Source: Spiroplasma sp. BIUS-1
GTDB lineage: Bacteria; Bacillota_I; Bacilli_A; Mycoplasmatales; Mycoplasmataceae
DNA: 64,000 nt
Direction: 5' to 3'
NCBI RefSeq assembly: GCF_010365805.1
Contig: NZ_CP048386.1
Span: 851,327-915,326, forward strand
The notes under the pieces were generated by a model, which was given only the letters and a program-made list of their open reading frames with translations, did no database searches and had not been told where the DNA came from. The position numbers were made by a program, and so were the translations under genes. This document shows positions 22,117 through 34,978 of the stretch, piece after piece (position 1 is the first letter of the stretch; each line of letters begins with the position of its first letter).

Positions 22117-22192
22117 AATAGAAATCATAGAGACTAGATAGGTCTAATCGTAGAGACACCAACCCAATATGTTGGTTTATACAAGATCTATT
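22117..22192 (-). promoter_or_regulatory. Purine riboswitch-like leader
   Basis: Read on the minus strand it has the purine-riboswitch order: P1 strand AATAGA, J1/2 TATAA, P2 ACCAAC with loop ATATTGG and GTTGGT, J2/3 GTCTCTAC, P3 GATTAGA loop CCTA TCTAGTC, J3/1 TCTATG, P1 strand TCTATT. GG in loop 2 can pair with CC in loop 3. The C in TCTATG at the specificity position suggests a guanine or hypoxanthine (or deoxyguanosine) sensor rather than adenine. L3 is shorter than usual and P1 has mismatches, so it is a variant. It controls the purine permease. Confidence 0.8.
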
Positions 22193-22235
22193 AATTACAA
22201 TATTATTTTATATACTTTTTAACAAAATTGAAAAT

Positions 22236-22255
22236 AAAAAAACCTTTCCAGGTTT
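22236..22255 (-). terminator. Terminator of the YitT-like gene
   Basis: AAACCT/AGGTTT stem, loop of four, and T-run on the minus strand, at the end of the 22254-23114 gene. Confidence 0.85.
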
Positions 22256-23114
22256 AATCTACTTCAAATACGCTTTTGTTTGTTAGTTTATTTATCTTTT
22301 CAAAATTGCAAATCTTGTCTAATATTTTTAAAACTTCATTCACCAATGGTCCTACAAGGAAAGTAAAACAAATAGTTCCTAAACCAAAGTTAGTTAGTAA
22401 GAATTTAATTTTAGGAGCATCTCCTTGAATGAATGGAAAGAACATAAATCCACAAGCTAAAATTGATATATCTATAATAAGTCTTCCAGATGAATAATTC
22501 ATTTTTGTTAATCTTAAGAATTGAGTACAAATATTATTAAAGGGTCCCAATATTCATCCAGATTTAACTCAAAGAGCAGTTCCAAGAACAAAACAAATAA
22601 ATCCGGCTATGAAAACCAAGTTTCTAAGTCCAACAGATGTATTTGTAGTTATTTCACCTTTGTCGTTTTTAGGAATAATATTTTTAACTACCCCCATAAA
22701 TTCTTGAATAATTGGTGGAACTCCGAAAGTTATAATTATATCTGCAATAACAACCCAAACAAATAAAACTCAAACAGATTTTTTCTTTGTTGCTTTATAA
22801 TCATCGATCGAAGGTTTAATTGCAAAACCAATTGCTATTAAGATAAAAACTACATACATAAGAGAAAGACTATTAGCATAAACATTAACAACGTGTTCTC
22901 CTATCATTGCCCCATTAGAATCATAAGGAATTGTTATAGCTAATATGTTATACAAAGTTCAATCTATTTGACTTCCACCAACCGCTGGTTGTTGATATAA
23001 AGCTAAACCAAAAGCACTTATAACAACTCCTGCAGCAAATAAGAAAAATTTTATTATACTTGATAATCAATTTTTAGAAATATAATCTCCTGTGTTTTCA
23101 AATCACTTTTTCAT
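22254..23114 (-). CDS. YczE/YyaS/YitT family membrane protein
   Basis: 286 residues, ~6 hydrophobic segments. Family signs: an early Gly-rich pair VGGSQIDW, the second-half motif GTALWVKSGWILGPFNN, and GLGTICFTFLVGPLVNE, which match the YitT-type pattern of repeated Gly/Pro helices. The molecular function of the family is not established. TGA encodes several Trp, including W4. AGAGGTTTTAA precedes the start. Confidence 0.75.
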
Positions 23115-23144
23115 TTAAAACCTCTTCTAGAAATAATTCTACAC

Positions 23145-23171
23145 AAAAAAAATAGGTTAAAACCTATTTTT
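23145..23171 (-). terminator. Terminator of the HTH gene
   Basis: AATAGGTT/AACCTATT stem overlapping the stop codon, with T-run on the minus strand. Confidence 0.88.
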
Positions 23172-23337
23172 CATATTTTGTTTTTAGAGCTTCTGCTCCA
23201 CCATTTTCATATTTTTTAACTCAGTTTCTTAGAGAAACAACACTAATATTTCTAGTAGGAGCAAATTGAGTTGCTGTTACCCCACTATTTTTAAAGTCTT
23301 TTATGATTTTTATTTTTTCATCAACTGTTAAGTGCAT
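23164..23337 (-). CDS. Small stand-alone helix-turn-helix protein
   Basis: 57 residues, start ATG 23335-23337 behind AAGGAGAAAGATT. The sequence MHLTVDEKIKIIKDFKNSGV then ATQFAPTRNISVVSLRNWVKKYENGG looks like the N-terminal HTH of IS3-family OrfA or Tc1-like transposases (helix, then a second helix ending RNW-x-x-KY). It has no catalytic domain, no inverted repeats nearby, and intact translation signals, so it is a domesticated or stand-alone DNA-binding protein. It lies 38 nt after fba and is probably on the same transcript. Trp is TGA. Confidence 0.75.
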
Positions 23338-23375
23338 AATCTTTCTCCTTAAAAACTTGGTCTAAAAATTTGTTA

Positions 23376-24269
23376 CTATTTAGCTTTACCTTGACATCCA
23401 AATACTTTAGTTAAGTCTAAGAATGTTTGTTTTAAAGCTTTGAATCCAGGTGCTAATAATTTACGTGGATCGAATCCTTTTGCTTCATCGTCTAAGTCTT
23501 TTTTAGCTTCGATGTATTCTCTTGTAGCATCTCTGAATGCTAATTGTAATTCTGTATTAACATTAATTTTTGATATTCCTAATTTGATAGCTTTTTCAAC
23601 TTGATCTTGAGGAATTCCTGATCCACCATGTAATACCATTGGTAATTTACATGCTGCTTGTAATTCTTCTAATGTATCAAATGATAATGATTTTCATCAT
23701 TCTGGGTATTTCCCGTGAATGTTTCCAATTCCAGCAGCTAACATTGAAATTCCTGTAGTTGCCATTTCTGATGCTTGGTTAGGATCTCCTAATTCACCTT
23801 CACCAACAACACCATCTTCTTCTCCACCAATTGAACCAATTTCAGCTTCAACTGATACTTCGTGAGCGTTTGCAAAGTCCATTAATTCTTTAACTTTTGC
23901 AATGTTTTCTTCGTATGGTAAGTGAGATCCATCAAACATAACTGATGAATATCCTGCTTCTATACATTTTTTAGCCATTTCAACTGATTGACCGTGGTCT
24001 AAGTGTAAAGCAACTGGTACAGTTATGTCTAATGCTTCTAATAAACCATTAACCATACCAACAACAACTTTAACTCCACCCATGTATTTTAATGCTCCTT
24101 CTGAAGTAGCAATAATAACTGGTGTATTTGATTCTTGAGCTGCTTCTAAGATAGCTTTAGTTCATTCTAAGTTGTTTATGTTAAAGTGTCCAATTGCATA
24201 TTTATTTGCATGTGCATCTTTAACCATTTGTGTAGAATTAACTAATTTTGAATGATAAATTCTTGACAT
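23376..24269 (-). CDS. fba: Fructose-bisphosphate aldolase, class II
   Basis: 297 residues. Class II aldolases cleave fructose-1,6-bisphosphate into DHAP and GAP using Zn. Zn ligands are visible as HLDHGQ, and the motifs AEIGSIGGEED, HGGSGIP and ISKINVNTELQ are diagnostic. AGGAGG precedes the start. It is transcribed from a good -10 at 24309-24314. Confidence 0.98.
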
Positions 24270-24308
24270 ATTTCTATTTCCTCCTATAAAGATTTTTTAT
24301 ACTTTAAG

Positions 24309-24314
24309 ATTATA
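24309..24314 (-). promoter_or_regulatory. fba -10 box
   Basis: GGGGTATAAT on the minus strand 40 bp upstream of fba. A -35 is not clear. Confidence 0.5.
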
Positions 24315-24371
24315 CCCCTTTATTTTTAGTTAAATAAAAATTTTTATGCTTTCTTATTTTTTATTTTGAAT

Positions 24372-24399
24372 TAAAAAAAGAGATAAAAACTATCTCTTG
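24372..24399 (-). terminator. pyrG terminator
   Basis: AAGAGATA/TATCTCTT stem overlapping the pyrG stop codon, followed on the minus strand by TTTTTTT. Confidence 0.9.
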
Positions 24400-25982
24400 T
24401 TTATTGCATTCACAAATCCCATAAATAAAGGATTTGGTTTATTAGGTCTAGATGTGAATTCTGGGTGATATTGCGCAGCAATAAAGAATTCATTTTTTGG
24501 ATACTCAATAATTTCTACAAGATCTTTTTCTGTATAAATACCAGAGAAAACCATTCCATTTTCTTCAAATATTTTTCTAAAGTCATTGTTGAATTCATAT
24601 CTATGTCTATGTCTCTCAATTGCAGTATCTCCGTTATACAGTTCACTTGCAAGTGTTCCTGATTTAAGTGAAGTTACATATCTTCCTAATCTTAAAGTTC
24701 CACCAATGTTTTCAGTATTTTTACCTTCCATAATATCAATTATAGGATTTTTTGTATTAGGATTTATTTCTGTTGTATGTGCATCTTTTAAATTTAAAAC
24801 ATTTCTTGCAAATTCTATACAAGCTATTTGCATTCCTAAACAGATTCCTAGATAAGGGATATTGTTAACTCTTGCAAATTCAGCTGCTAAGATTTTTCCC
24901 TCAACACCATCTTCTCCAAAACCTCCAGGCACCAATATCCCTTTAGCACCTGATAATTCTGATTCAAGATTTTCTCTTGTTAGTTTTCTAGCGTTTACTC
25001 AATTGAATTTAATTTTTTTCTTAATTTCATAACCAGCAAACTTTAATGATTCCATAACTGATAGATATGCATCGCTTAACTCTACATATTTACCAACAAT
25101 GTGAACTGTTAGCACATCTTTTGATTCTTCAATGTTTGAAACTAGTTTTTTTCAATCTTCTAAATTTGTATTATCTAATTTTAGTTTTAGTTGTTCAGCT
25201 GCAATTTTATGTAGATTTCATTTTTCAATTACTAAAGGAACTTTATATATTGAGTCACTATCAGGACATTCAATAACATTCTCTACTGGGATACTGCAAA
25301 GTAGAGATATTTTATCTTTTAATTTTTGATCAAATTCCATTTCACTTCTAGCTATAATAACATCTGGTTGAATACCTAAATTCAATAATTCTTTTACTGA
25401 GTGTTGAATTGGTTTTGTTTTAAACTCACCAGAAACTTTTAGATATGGTAAAAGAGCAACATGAACAAACATAACATTGTCTTTTCCTCTTTCCATTCTA
25501 ACTTGTCTTAAAGCCTCTAAAAAAGGTTGAGATTCAATATCCCCAACTGTTCCTCCAACTTCAGTAATTATTACATCAGCTTGGCTTTCTAATTCAGCTT
25601 TATATATTCTTTGTTTTATTTCTTCGGTAATGTGAGGAATAACTTGTACTGTTTTACCTCCATATTTACCATTTCTTTCTTTTTCAAGAGCTTCATAATA
25701 TATTCTTCCTGCTGAAGTGGATGAGTTTTTTGAAAGATTAACGTCAATAAATCTTTCATAGTGACCTAAATCTAGATCTGTTTCTCCACCATCATCAGTT
25801 ACATATACTTCACCATGCTCTATGGGATTAATTGTTCCTGGGTCAATGTTTAAGTATGGGTCAAATTTTTGCATAAATATTTTTAGTCCACTGTTTTTTA
25901 AAAGTACTCCAAGAGAACTTCCTGTTATTCCTTTACCTAAACCAGAAACTACCCCACCTGTAATAAAAATGTGTTTTGCCAT
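24390..25982 (-). CDS. pyrG: CTP synthase
   Basis: 530 residues. It aminates UTP to CTP with glutamine. The N-terminal synthetase domain begins [18 protein letters not shown]; the segments [17 protein letters not shown] and [20 protein letters not shown] are typical. The amidotransferase half has the catalytic Cys in YLGICLGMQ and the His-Glu pair in [20 protein letters not shown] precedes the ATG. An alternative start at 26006 lacks this. Confidence 0.98.
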
Positions 25983-26003
25983 AATATACTTCTCCTCTAA
26001 AAA

Positions 26004-26029
26004 CAAAAAGTAGTTGATAAAAACTACTT
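26004..26029 (-). terminator. rpoE terminator
   Basis: AAGTAGTT/AACTACTT stem with T-run on the minus strand between rpoE and pyrG. Confidence 0.88.
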
Positions 26030-26045
26030 ATAATTAAGTTAAATT

Positions 26046-26510
26046 TTAATATTCATCATCTTCATCAAGATCTTCGTCGTCGATTTCATCGTCATCGTCA
26101 TCGTCGATTGTTGTGTCGATTGAATCATCATCTGGATTTTGGTCTAATAATTTTCTTATTTTTCCAACACTCTCTCCAGTGTCGTCATCAAATGTATCTA
26201 AACCAAGAATTGCTTCTGTGTCTAAATCATCAAATTCTTCTGTTGTTTCAAATTTGTCGATGTACTCATATTGCTTCTTAACATCATCGAATTTAAGATA
26301 ATCTCTTAAACCTCACTTACCATCTGATGTAAGTGCAAATCTGTTGTCCAGAACCAAATCACTGTAAAGTTCAGCTATGATTTCATTCTTGCTATCGTTA
26401 TCCCCGCTTATTTCTCTTGAAATTGTATTTCAAATATCTTCAAATGACGCATTGTCTTTGCGTTCATTTAAATATTGATAAGCTAAATTAATTGGTGATA
26501 GTTTGCTCAT
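26046..26510 (-). CDS. rpoE: RNA polymerase delta subunit
   Basis: 154 residues. The N-terminal domain (SPINLAYQYLNERKDNASFE) carries the HARE-HTH fold; the C-terminal half is almost entirely Asp/Glu, the hallmark of the delta factor, which speeds RNA polymerase recycling. Position upstream of pyrG is the usual firmicute order. GGAGGAAATGTT precedes the start. It follows the HD gene by 19 nt. Confidence 0.95.
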
Positions 26511-26529
26511 AACATTTCCTCCATAAATT

Positions 26530-27720
26530 CTATTCTACATTATACTTTGGAAAAATATATATTTTTTTTACATTATTCTTCCAATCAACATTTAAAATTT
26601 CTGACAATTCTGTTAATTTTTTTAATTCATTATCCTTTAATATATAGATTGTTTCATCTTTTTTATCGTTTTTATCTTTATAAATGAATACATCTTTTAT
26701 TGTGACAGAGTCAAAATAATACTCTGAGTTTCCCTTAAATTCATTTTTCATTTTAACAAATTCTTCTTCACTTAAGTCAGAAGAAATTTTTAGGAAATTT
26801 CTATTTAATAATCTTTCTGATAAGTCTTTAAGTATTTCATCTTTTTCTTCTTTTAAAGACTTGAATATGTCAAACATTGTATAGTCATCAAGATGTGTGT
26901 ATTTATTTAAAGGCATTGGTTTGCCTTCAAAGACTTCTTTAAATAGTTCAATTGTTTTTGAATTTATAAAATTATAACCTTCTGTATATAAATCTTTTAA
27001 CCTTTTAAATCACATTTTAAAAGTGTTATCGAAAGCTGTGGATATTTTATGTTCATAAACTTGCTTAAACATGTGATATCTACCTAATAAAAAGTTTTCT
27101 ATAGCATTTAATGTTTTGCTTGAAAAAACCAGTTTACCTTCATGAATTCTAGCATTTCTAATTATTCAATCTATGTCTGGTTTTGAATAATTTACACCAG
27201 CACCAATAGAATCTCTTTGTAAATAATCTAGTCTGTCAGCATCTAGTTGACTTGATACAAGGGAATTTACAATATTATTTGCATGTCTTCCTTCGATAAC
27301 AGAGACAACCTCTTCAGGATCAATATTATTTTCCTTAAGAATTTTGTTTATTTTTGTATCACCTTTAATTATATCTACAGTGTATTCTTCATGGTGTCTT
27401 GTAGAAACCAGTTCAAATGTGTGTGAGAACGGTCCGTGTCCTATGTCATGTAATAGTCCAGCAACCTTTAAGACTTTCTTATCTTTATCAGAAACATGTT
27501 TTTTTATTTCTTCATTTTCTAGGAACTTACAAATAACATGATAAACTCCTATACAATGTGAAAATCTTGTATGGTTTGCGCTTGGAAAGACAAACTGTCC
27601 TCCCCCTAATTGAATAATTCTTCTAAGTCTTTGAAATTCTTCAGTATCAATTAATTCTGTAAATACTTTGTCTTCAATATAAATCTCTCCATGAACATTA
27701 TCTCTTATAAATTTTTCCAT
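26530..27720 (-). CDS. HD-domain phosphohydrolase (dGTPase-like)
   Basis: 396 residues. HD metal site: FSHCIGVYH, GLLHDIGHGPFSHTFE (HD pair) and LDADRLDYLQRD. These place it in the YdhJ/SAMHD1-like family, which often hydrolyses dNTPs to nucleosides; the substrate here is unknown. GAGGTGCAAT precedes the start. TGA codons fall between its visible halves and give Trp. It lies between gltX and rpoE in one operon. Confidence 0.88.
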
Positions 27721-27733
27721 ATTGCACCTCTTT

Positions 27734-29636
<1,903 letters not shown>

Positions 29637-29658
29637 AAATACTCCTTATAACAAATTG

Positions 29659-29664
29659 ATTATA
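29659..29664 (-). promoter_or_regulatory. ispF-gltX -10 box
   Basis: TATAAT on the minus strand, about 23 bp upstream of the ispF start, just beyond the ychF terminator. Confidence 0.45.
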
Positions 29665-29668
29665 AAAT

Positions 29669-29707
29669 AAAAAACGATTTATAACTAATTAAGTTAATAA
29701 ATCGTTA
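29669..29707 (-). terminator. ychF terminator
   Basis: AACGATTTAT/ATAAATCGTT stem with T-run on the minus strand. Confidence 0.9.
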
Positions 29708-29712
29708 TTTTT

Positions 29713-30810
29713 TTATCTATTAAATTTAAAGAAACATACATCTCCATCTTGAACGATATAGTTTTTACCTTCTAATTTAATTTTTCCACTATTTTTTAGT
29801 GCTTGTTCATCACCTAATTCAAAAATATCATCGCATTTGTAAACATCTGCTTTAATAAATCCTTTTTCAAAGTCAGTGTGAATAATACCTGCACATTGAG
29901 GAGCAGTTGATCCTTCTTTAAATTGTCACCCTCTTGCTTCTTGCGGTCCACAAGTAAAGTAAGTTTTTAAACCTAAAGTTGAATAGGCAGCTCTAATTAA
30001 TTGTTCAAGTCCTGAAGTTTCTATTCCAGCATCTTGTAAGAAAACTTCTTTATCTTCTTTATCAAGTTCACTTAATTCTTCCTCAATTTTTGCAGAAATT
30101 TTAACAACTTGTGAATTACATGAAGCTGCATAATCTTTTACCAATTTAACATATTGATTGTCTTCTTTAACTTCATCTTCTCCAACATTTGCAACGTAAA
30201 TAAATTTTTTTGTTGTTAATAATTGGAAAGACTTAATTGCAATTTTTTCTTCTTCATCAAATTCTAATTTATTTAAAAGTTTTCCTTCAGAAAGTTGTGT
30301 TTCAAGTCTTTTAAGTAAGTTATATTCAAATACAGTATCTTTATCTTTTCCTGATTTAAATTTTGGTTCAACTTTTGCTAATCTTTTTTTAACACTAGCT
30401 TCGTCTGCCAAAATTAATTCCAGTTCAATTATTTCAATATCTCTTATAGGATCTACACTACCTTCAACGTGAGTTATTTCTTTTGAATCAAAACATCTTA
30501 TAACTTCACAAATAGCATCAGTCTCTCTGATGTTTGCAAGAAAGGCATTTCCTAAACCTTCACCCTTACTTGCTCCTGCAATAAGTCCTGCAATATCAAC
30601 AAATTCTATTGTTGTGTATATTGTTTTTTTCGAATTGAATATAGAAGCTAACTTATCTAATCTTGTATCTGGAACTTCTACAACACCAACGTTTGGTTCA
30701 ATTGTTGCAAAAGGATAATTTGCAGCTTCTACTTTTGAATTTGTAATTGCATTGAATAATGTTGATTTACCAACGTTTGGTAATCCAACTATACCTACTT
30801 GTAATCCCAT
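29713..30810 (-). CDS. ychF: Redox-regulated ATPase YchF (Obg family)
   Basis: 365 residues starting MGLQVGIVGLPNVGKSTLFN (G1 P-loop), with the family's TIEPNVGVVEVPD segment and the TGS domain at the end (residues ~280-360, IYTVFTCGPQEARGW-type sequence). YchF binds ATP better than GTP and is linked to translation quality control. The shorter start at 30810 is chosen because it matches the family N-terminus; the ribosome binding site is weak (GTGGAAATTAGT) and it starts 1 nt after yyzM-like. Confidence 0.97.
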
Positions 30811-30811
30811 A

Positions 30812-30997
30812 CTAATTTCCACTTTCTATTTTTTTTATATTTTTATTGAGGTTTTCTTTTTTGAATTCTAAAATTAATTCTTTATTAATATTAGATTGCA
30901 ACTTGTAAATAGTTCCAACTCTTAGAACTATTCAAAATTCTGTTTTACTTGGGTGTTCTTTTTTTAGAAAAACTTTGTCCCCTACATTAATCGTCAT
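30812..30997 (-). CDS. yyzM: DUF951 (YyzM-like) protein
   Basis: 61 residues: MTINVGDKVFLKKEHPSKTE then FWIVLRVGTIYKL. This is the DUF951 pattern (KKxHPC...W.I.RVGxD.RIKC), but both conserved cysteines are absent. The start overlaps the parB stop by 11 nt and the stop is 1 nt from ychF. The order parB-yyzM-ychF matches the Bacillus subtilis origin region. Function unknown. Confidence 0.8.
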
Positions 30998-31859
30998 CTG
31001 TTAAACCTAATAATTCTAAAACTCTATTTAGATCATCATCATCTGAGAATCTAATTGTAAGTTTTCCATTTTCGATTGTAACTTTAGTTCCTAATCTTCT
31101 CATCATTTTATTTTCCATATAAACAACTGATGGTTTTTTAGAAATTGATTTTTTTTCTGATACTTCTAAACTTTCTTTTTTGATTAATTCTTCAACTTGT
31201 CTAGCAGTTAAGTCTTTTTCTAAAATTAGTTTAAATATTGAGTCTAGTAATTTTTCATTATTAATGATTGAAAGTAATGGTTTGGCTTGACCCATTGTAA
31301 CTTTTCTTTGTAACATAGCTTGTTGAACTTTTTCTGGTAAGTTTAAAAGTCTCATTATGTTTGCAACATGTGATCTTGATTTACCAACTCTTGTTGCAAT
31401 TTCTTCTTGTTTTAGTTTTAAATTTGTAGAAAGTTGTTTATAAGCAACAGCCTCTTCAATGTCTAGAAGGTCAACTCTTTGAATATTTTCAATGATTGCA
31501 AACTCTTCCATTTGGTTTGAAGTTAATTCTAAAATAACTGCAGGTATTTCTTTTAATCCCGCCATTCTAGCTGCTCTGGTTCTTCTTTCCCCTGCTATTA
31601 TTTCATTTTTGTTATTAATAATAACTGGTTGAATTATTCCATGCAATTTAATTGATTCAGCTAATTCTTTTAGTTCATCATCTTCAAAAGTTTTTCTTGG
31701 TTGAAATGGGTTTGGTTTTAATAAACTAGGGTCAACCATAGTTTTATTACTATTTGCTTTTTCTTTATCTTTTTCAATAACACCAACGATATCTGAAACT
31801 GATTCACCAAAAATATCGTCTAGTCCTTTAAAGTTATATTTTGTTTTAGCTTTGGCCAT
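30987..31859 (-). CDS. parB: Chromosome partitioning protein ParB (Spo0J)
   Basis: 290 residues. ParB binds parS sites and loads SMC near the origin. The CTPase N-domain shows LKPNPFQPRKTF and IIAGERRTRAARMAGLKEIP; the HTH is KQEEIATRVGKSRSHVANIMRLLNLP. Start overlaps parA by 14 nt. parB lies about 32 kb from oriC. Confidence 0.97.
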   Translation of the reverse strand: MAKAKTKYNFKGLDDIFGESVSDIVGVIEKDKEKANSNKTMVDPSLLKPNPFQPRKTFEDDELKELAESIKLHGIIQPVIINNKNEIIAGERRTRAARMAGLKEIPAVILELTSNQMEEFAIIENIQRVDLLDIEEAVAYKQLSTNLKLKQEEIATRVGKSRSHVANIMRLLNLPEKVQQAMLQRKVTMGQAKPLLSIINNEKLLDSIFKLILEKDLTARQVEELIKKESLEVSEKKSISKKPSVVYMENKMMRRLGTKVTIENGKLTIRFSDDDDLNRVLELLGLTDDD

Positions 31860-32619
31860 TTTCTTTTAGCACCTCTTTTACAAATTCAATATAGGCAATT
31901 GCACCCGCTCCAGTTTTGTCGTATTCGTATATTGACTTACCTTCAATTGAAGATTCTGAAATTTTTATATTTCTTGGTATAACTGATTTATAAACTTTTG
32001 GTCCAAATGTTTTCATAATTTCTTCTAAAACATCGTGTGCCAATCTTGTTCTTGAATCAAACATTGTTACAAGAACTCCTTCAATAGTTAAATCAGGATT
32101 TAATGTTTCTTTCACTTTTTTAATTGTTCTTAAAAGTTGAGCAACCCCATGCATTGCATAGTGTTCTGCTTGAATTGGAATTAGAACAGTATCTGAAATA
32201 GCTAAACCATTTCTATTAATAAGTCCTAAACTTGGTGGACAATCGATTATTATAAAATCATAATTGTCTGTTATTTTTTTTATCTCATCTTTTAATACAT
32301 TTTGATTATTTGTTTTTTGTTCTAAAAGAATTAAGTCGACAGCAGCAACGTCTATTGAACTTGGTGCTAAGTCTATATTTGGCTTAATGTTTTTTATTAT
32401 TACTTCTGAAAGTTCTTTTTCTCCCACAAAGACATGATACATACTTAAAGTATTGCTATCTATCTCAAATCCAACACCAGTTGTTGCGTTAAATTGAGGA
32501 TCCATATCTATAAGTAAAACTCTTTTATCAGCTAATGCTAAACCACAAGCTAAGTTAACAGATGTTGTTGTTTTACCAACTCCACCTTTTTGATTTGAAA
32601 CTGAAATTACTTTTGCCAT
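31846..32619 (-). CDS. parA: Chromosome partitioning ATPase ParA (Soj)
   Basis: 257 residues. Deviant Walker A: NQKGGVGKTTTSVNLA. Also DMDPQFNATTGVG and DCPPSLGLINRN. Soj-type ParA ATPases position origins and, in Bacillus, influence DnaA. Operon with parB (overlapping). AGAGGTAATTT precedes the start, and a -10 TATAAT (32641-32646) lies upstream. Confidence 0.98.
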   Translation of the reverse strand: MAKVISVSNQKGGVGKTTTSVNLACGLALADKRVLLIDMDPQFNATTGVGFEIDSNTLSMYHVFVGEKELSEVIIKNIKPNIDLAPSSIDVAAVDLILLEQKTNNQNVLKDEIKKITDNYDFIIIDCPPSLGLINRNGLAISDTVLIPIQAEHYAMHGVAQLLRTIKKVKETLNPDLTIEGVLVTMFDSRTRLAHDVLEEIMKTFGPKVYKSVIPRNIKISESSIEGKSIYEYDKTGAGAIAYIEFVKEVLKENGQS

Positions 32620-32659
32620 AAATTACCTCTCATAATGAATATTATATCTTAAATATCTC

Positions 32660-33355
32660 TTATTTTCCTAATGGTCTTTTTCTTATTTGACTATAAAGTC
32701 TTGGATATTCTGATGGTGTTACTTTTTGCTTTTTGTAAAATAAGTTATTTCTCTCACCTAAAACATCATCTTGTAACTCTTGTCTTTGTTCAAGCATTAA
32801 ACCAAGTTTTTTTTCTTGACCATTTAAATCTTGTATTTCGTTGTTTACATTTTTTGCTTTTAAACAAATGAATGTACCATCAACTTTTAAAGCTTGTACA
32901 CCAACTTCTAACAGAATATTTAATGGTGCCATAGCTCTTGAAATTATTACATCAAACTTTTCTTTATTATCTAAACTATATTCTTCAGCTCTTTCATTTA
33001 AAGTTCAAACATCTTTTAAATCTAATTCTTGTATAACCTTATTTAAAAAATTTATTTTTTTTCCATTTGATTCTAATAAATAAATTTTTGCTTTGGGAAA
33101 AATTATTTTTAATACCAATCCCGGAAAGCCAGCACCTGTTCCTATATCTAATATAGAAAGTCCCTCTGGATTAAAAACATTTGTGAATATCAAAGAATCA
33201 TAAAAGTGCTTATCAATTATTTCTTGATCTTCTACTATCGCTGTTAGATTATGAATTTTGTTTTCTTCTTGGAGAATGTTTTTATACTTTATAAGATTTT
33301 CTCTTTGTAAATCATTAAGTTCTATTTTCAAATCATTAAATCTGTCTCAGTTCAT
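32660..33355 (-). CDS. rsmG: 16S rRNA m7G527 methyltransferase RsmG
   Basis: 231 residues. SAM motif ILDIGTGAGFPGL and the GidB pattern TDHYLDS-like segment HFYDSLIFTNVF. TGA codons are Trp (N-terminal MNW). AGGAGGCAAA precedes the start. A terminator of the permease operon lies directly upstream, so rsmG-parA-parB-yyzM-ychF form their own unit. Confidence 0.97.
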
Positions 33356-33374
33356 TTTGCCTCCTAAAAAAAAT

Positions 33375-33396
33375 AAAAAAAGCCTGCGCCTTTTTT
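33375..33396 (-). terminator. Terminator of the prs to APC operon
   Basis: AAAAAAG/CTTTTTT stem around GCGCAGG loop, overlapping the permease stop. Stem is A/T-rich. Confidence 0.6.
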
Positions 33397-34978
33397 ATTT
33401 TACATTACTTTTGCTTTTAAATTTTTCTATTTCTAATTCTTTGTTGTATTTGAATCAGTTTTTTGGGTTGATTCTTAAAATAAAATCATTGTTATCAATA
33501 TCTTGCTTTGAAAATAAACATTCATTGATAACTCAAGAAATAAATATAATTATAGAAAACACAATTAATAGTATTGGATCTATTATGCTTCCTTTTGAAT
33601 CTGGAAGTAATCTATCAATTAAATATACATAACAAATATATCCAACCATTATAGTTACAAGAATTGTTGTTATTATTCCTATAACAAACCCTCCCTTAAC
33701 TTTTCTAACTTCAACTTTATTTGTTCTTCTGTTGTGTAAAACACCAATCATAATAATTAAATAAGCTATGAAAGCAAATATTACCGTGCTACTTGATGCC
33801 AAATCTGCTACAAGGAAATAATTTATTTCTTTATCTTTATCTCCATTTGCATAGCCAATAGCTATTGAAATAATAAGGAATAAAGTGTAAACAGATAATG
33901 TAATTGCCATACCAATGTAACCTGCTTTTTGAATACTTATATCTTTTTTTTCTGACTTGCTAAATATAAATCCTTCTTCAACAGCTGATTGAACTGTTTT
34001 TGGTATAAGAGTTGTATAACCGTTTACTACAGTAAATAAAGTACAAGTTATTATTACTTTAAATAATAATGATACTCATGGGTTTTCTTTAAACAGAGTG
34101 TCAAAGAATTTAAATATATCTCCGTCTTTAGCACCAAAAAATATCCCAACTGTTATCAACACATAAAATATAGTAACTGCAATAATTGCACTAAGCATTG
34201 CAGGAGCAACCACTTCTTTATGTTCACAATCTTTTTGTAATGTTGCTGCATAGATAAATCCATCAAATGCAAATAATATCGGAACAGCTGTTGCAAAGAA
34301 TAAATTAAATCCATTTACATTATCATGTTGACCATTGTGTCATTGATTAAATGAATTCTCTCCACTCGGATCTTTAATAAAGATTGCGAATCCCCCGATT
34401 ACAACACAAAGTAAAGGTATAAATTTAACGAATGTAAGTACACTTTGAATTAACTTACTTGGTTTTTGCGTATAAATATTCATTAATGAAAAACCTACTA
34501 AAATAACTGTAGATAAGAATATTTTTAGAGCCATAAACCCCTCTCTACCCATAGTTGAAACAAATGAAGTGTTTGTGAAAACTTCTATACCTTCAAAGAA
34601 TGTTTTAACAACAAACAATGCTCCAATACTTGTAAGAATTGGAAGATACATACAAATATACATTATTGAAAATAATGATGCTGTTTTTCTATTAACAAAA
34701 GTGTTTGCTCAACTTTGTGCAGTTGAATGTCCTGATTTTGTTTTAGATGAAGCTGCTTCGATAAATGTTAGCATCATCAAAGAACAAAGAACACCAATAA
34801 AAACTCAAACAGCTAATGCCAAATAAGGGTTGTTTCCAGCTTGTGCAAGAACACCATTCTCACCAGAGTTTTTTAGATAGATTCCTCCACCAACAACAAC
34901 TCCAAATACCATTGAAAAAATAGTAAGGAATTCAAAAGCTTTATTTTTTGCTTTATTTTTTTTATTTACCTTTATCAT
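33395..34978 (-). CDS. APC-superfamily amino acid permease (second of pair)
   Basis: 527 residues with about 12 hydrophobic segments. N-terminal VFGVVVGGGIYLKNSGENG carries the APC GxGIF-like substrate loop, and QKDCEHKEVVAPAMLSAII matches the paralogue. A conserved intracellular patch RRTNKVEVRKVKGG lies near the C-terminus. The gene starts inside the upstream paralogue (17-nt overlap), so translation is coupled. Many Trp are TGA. Substrate cannot be read from sequence. Confidence 0.9.

Noticed and set aside
23164..23337. Complete insertion sequence
   Set aside because: No catalytic domain, no inverted repeats and no target duplication.
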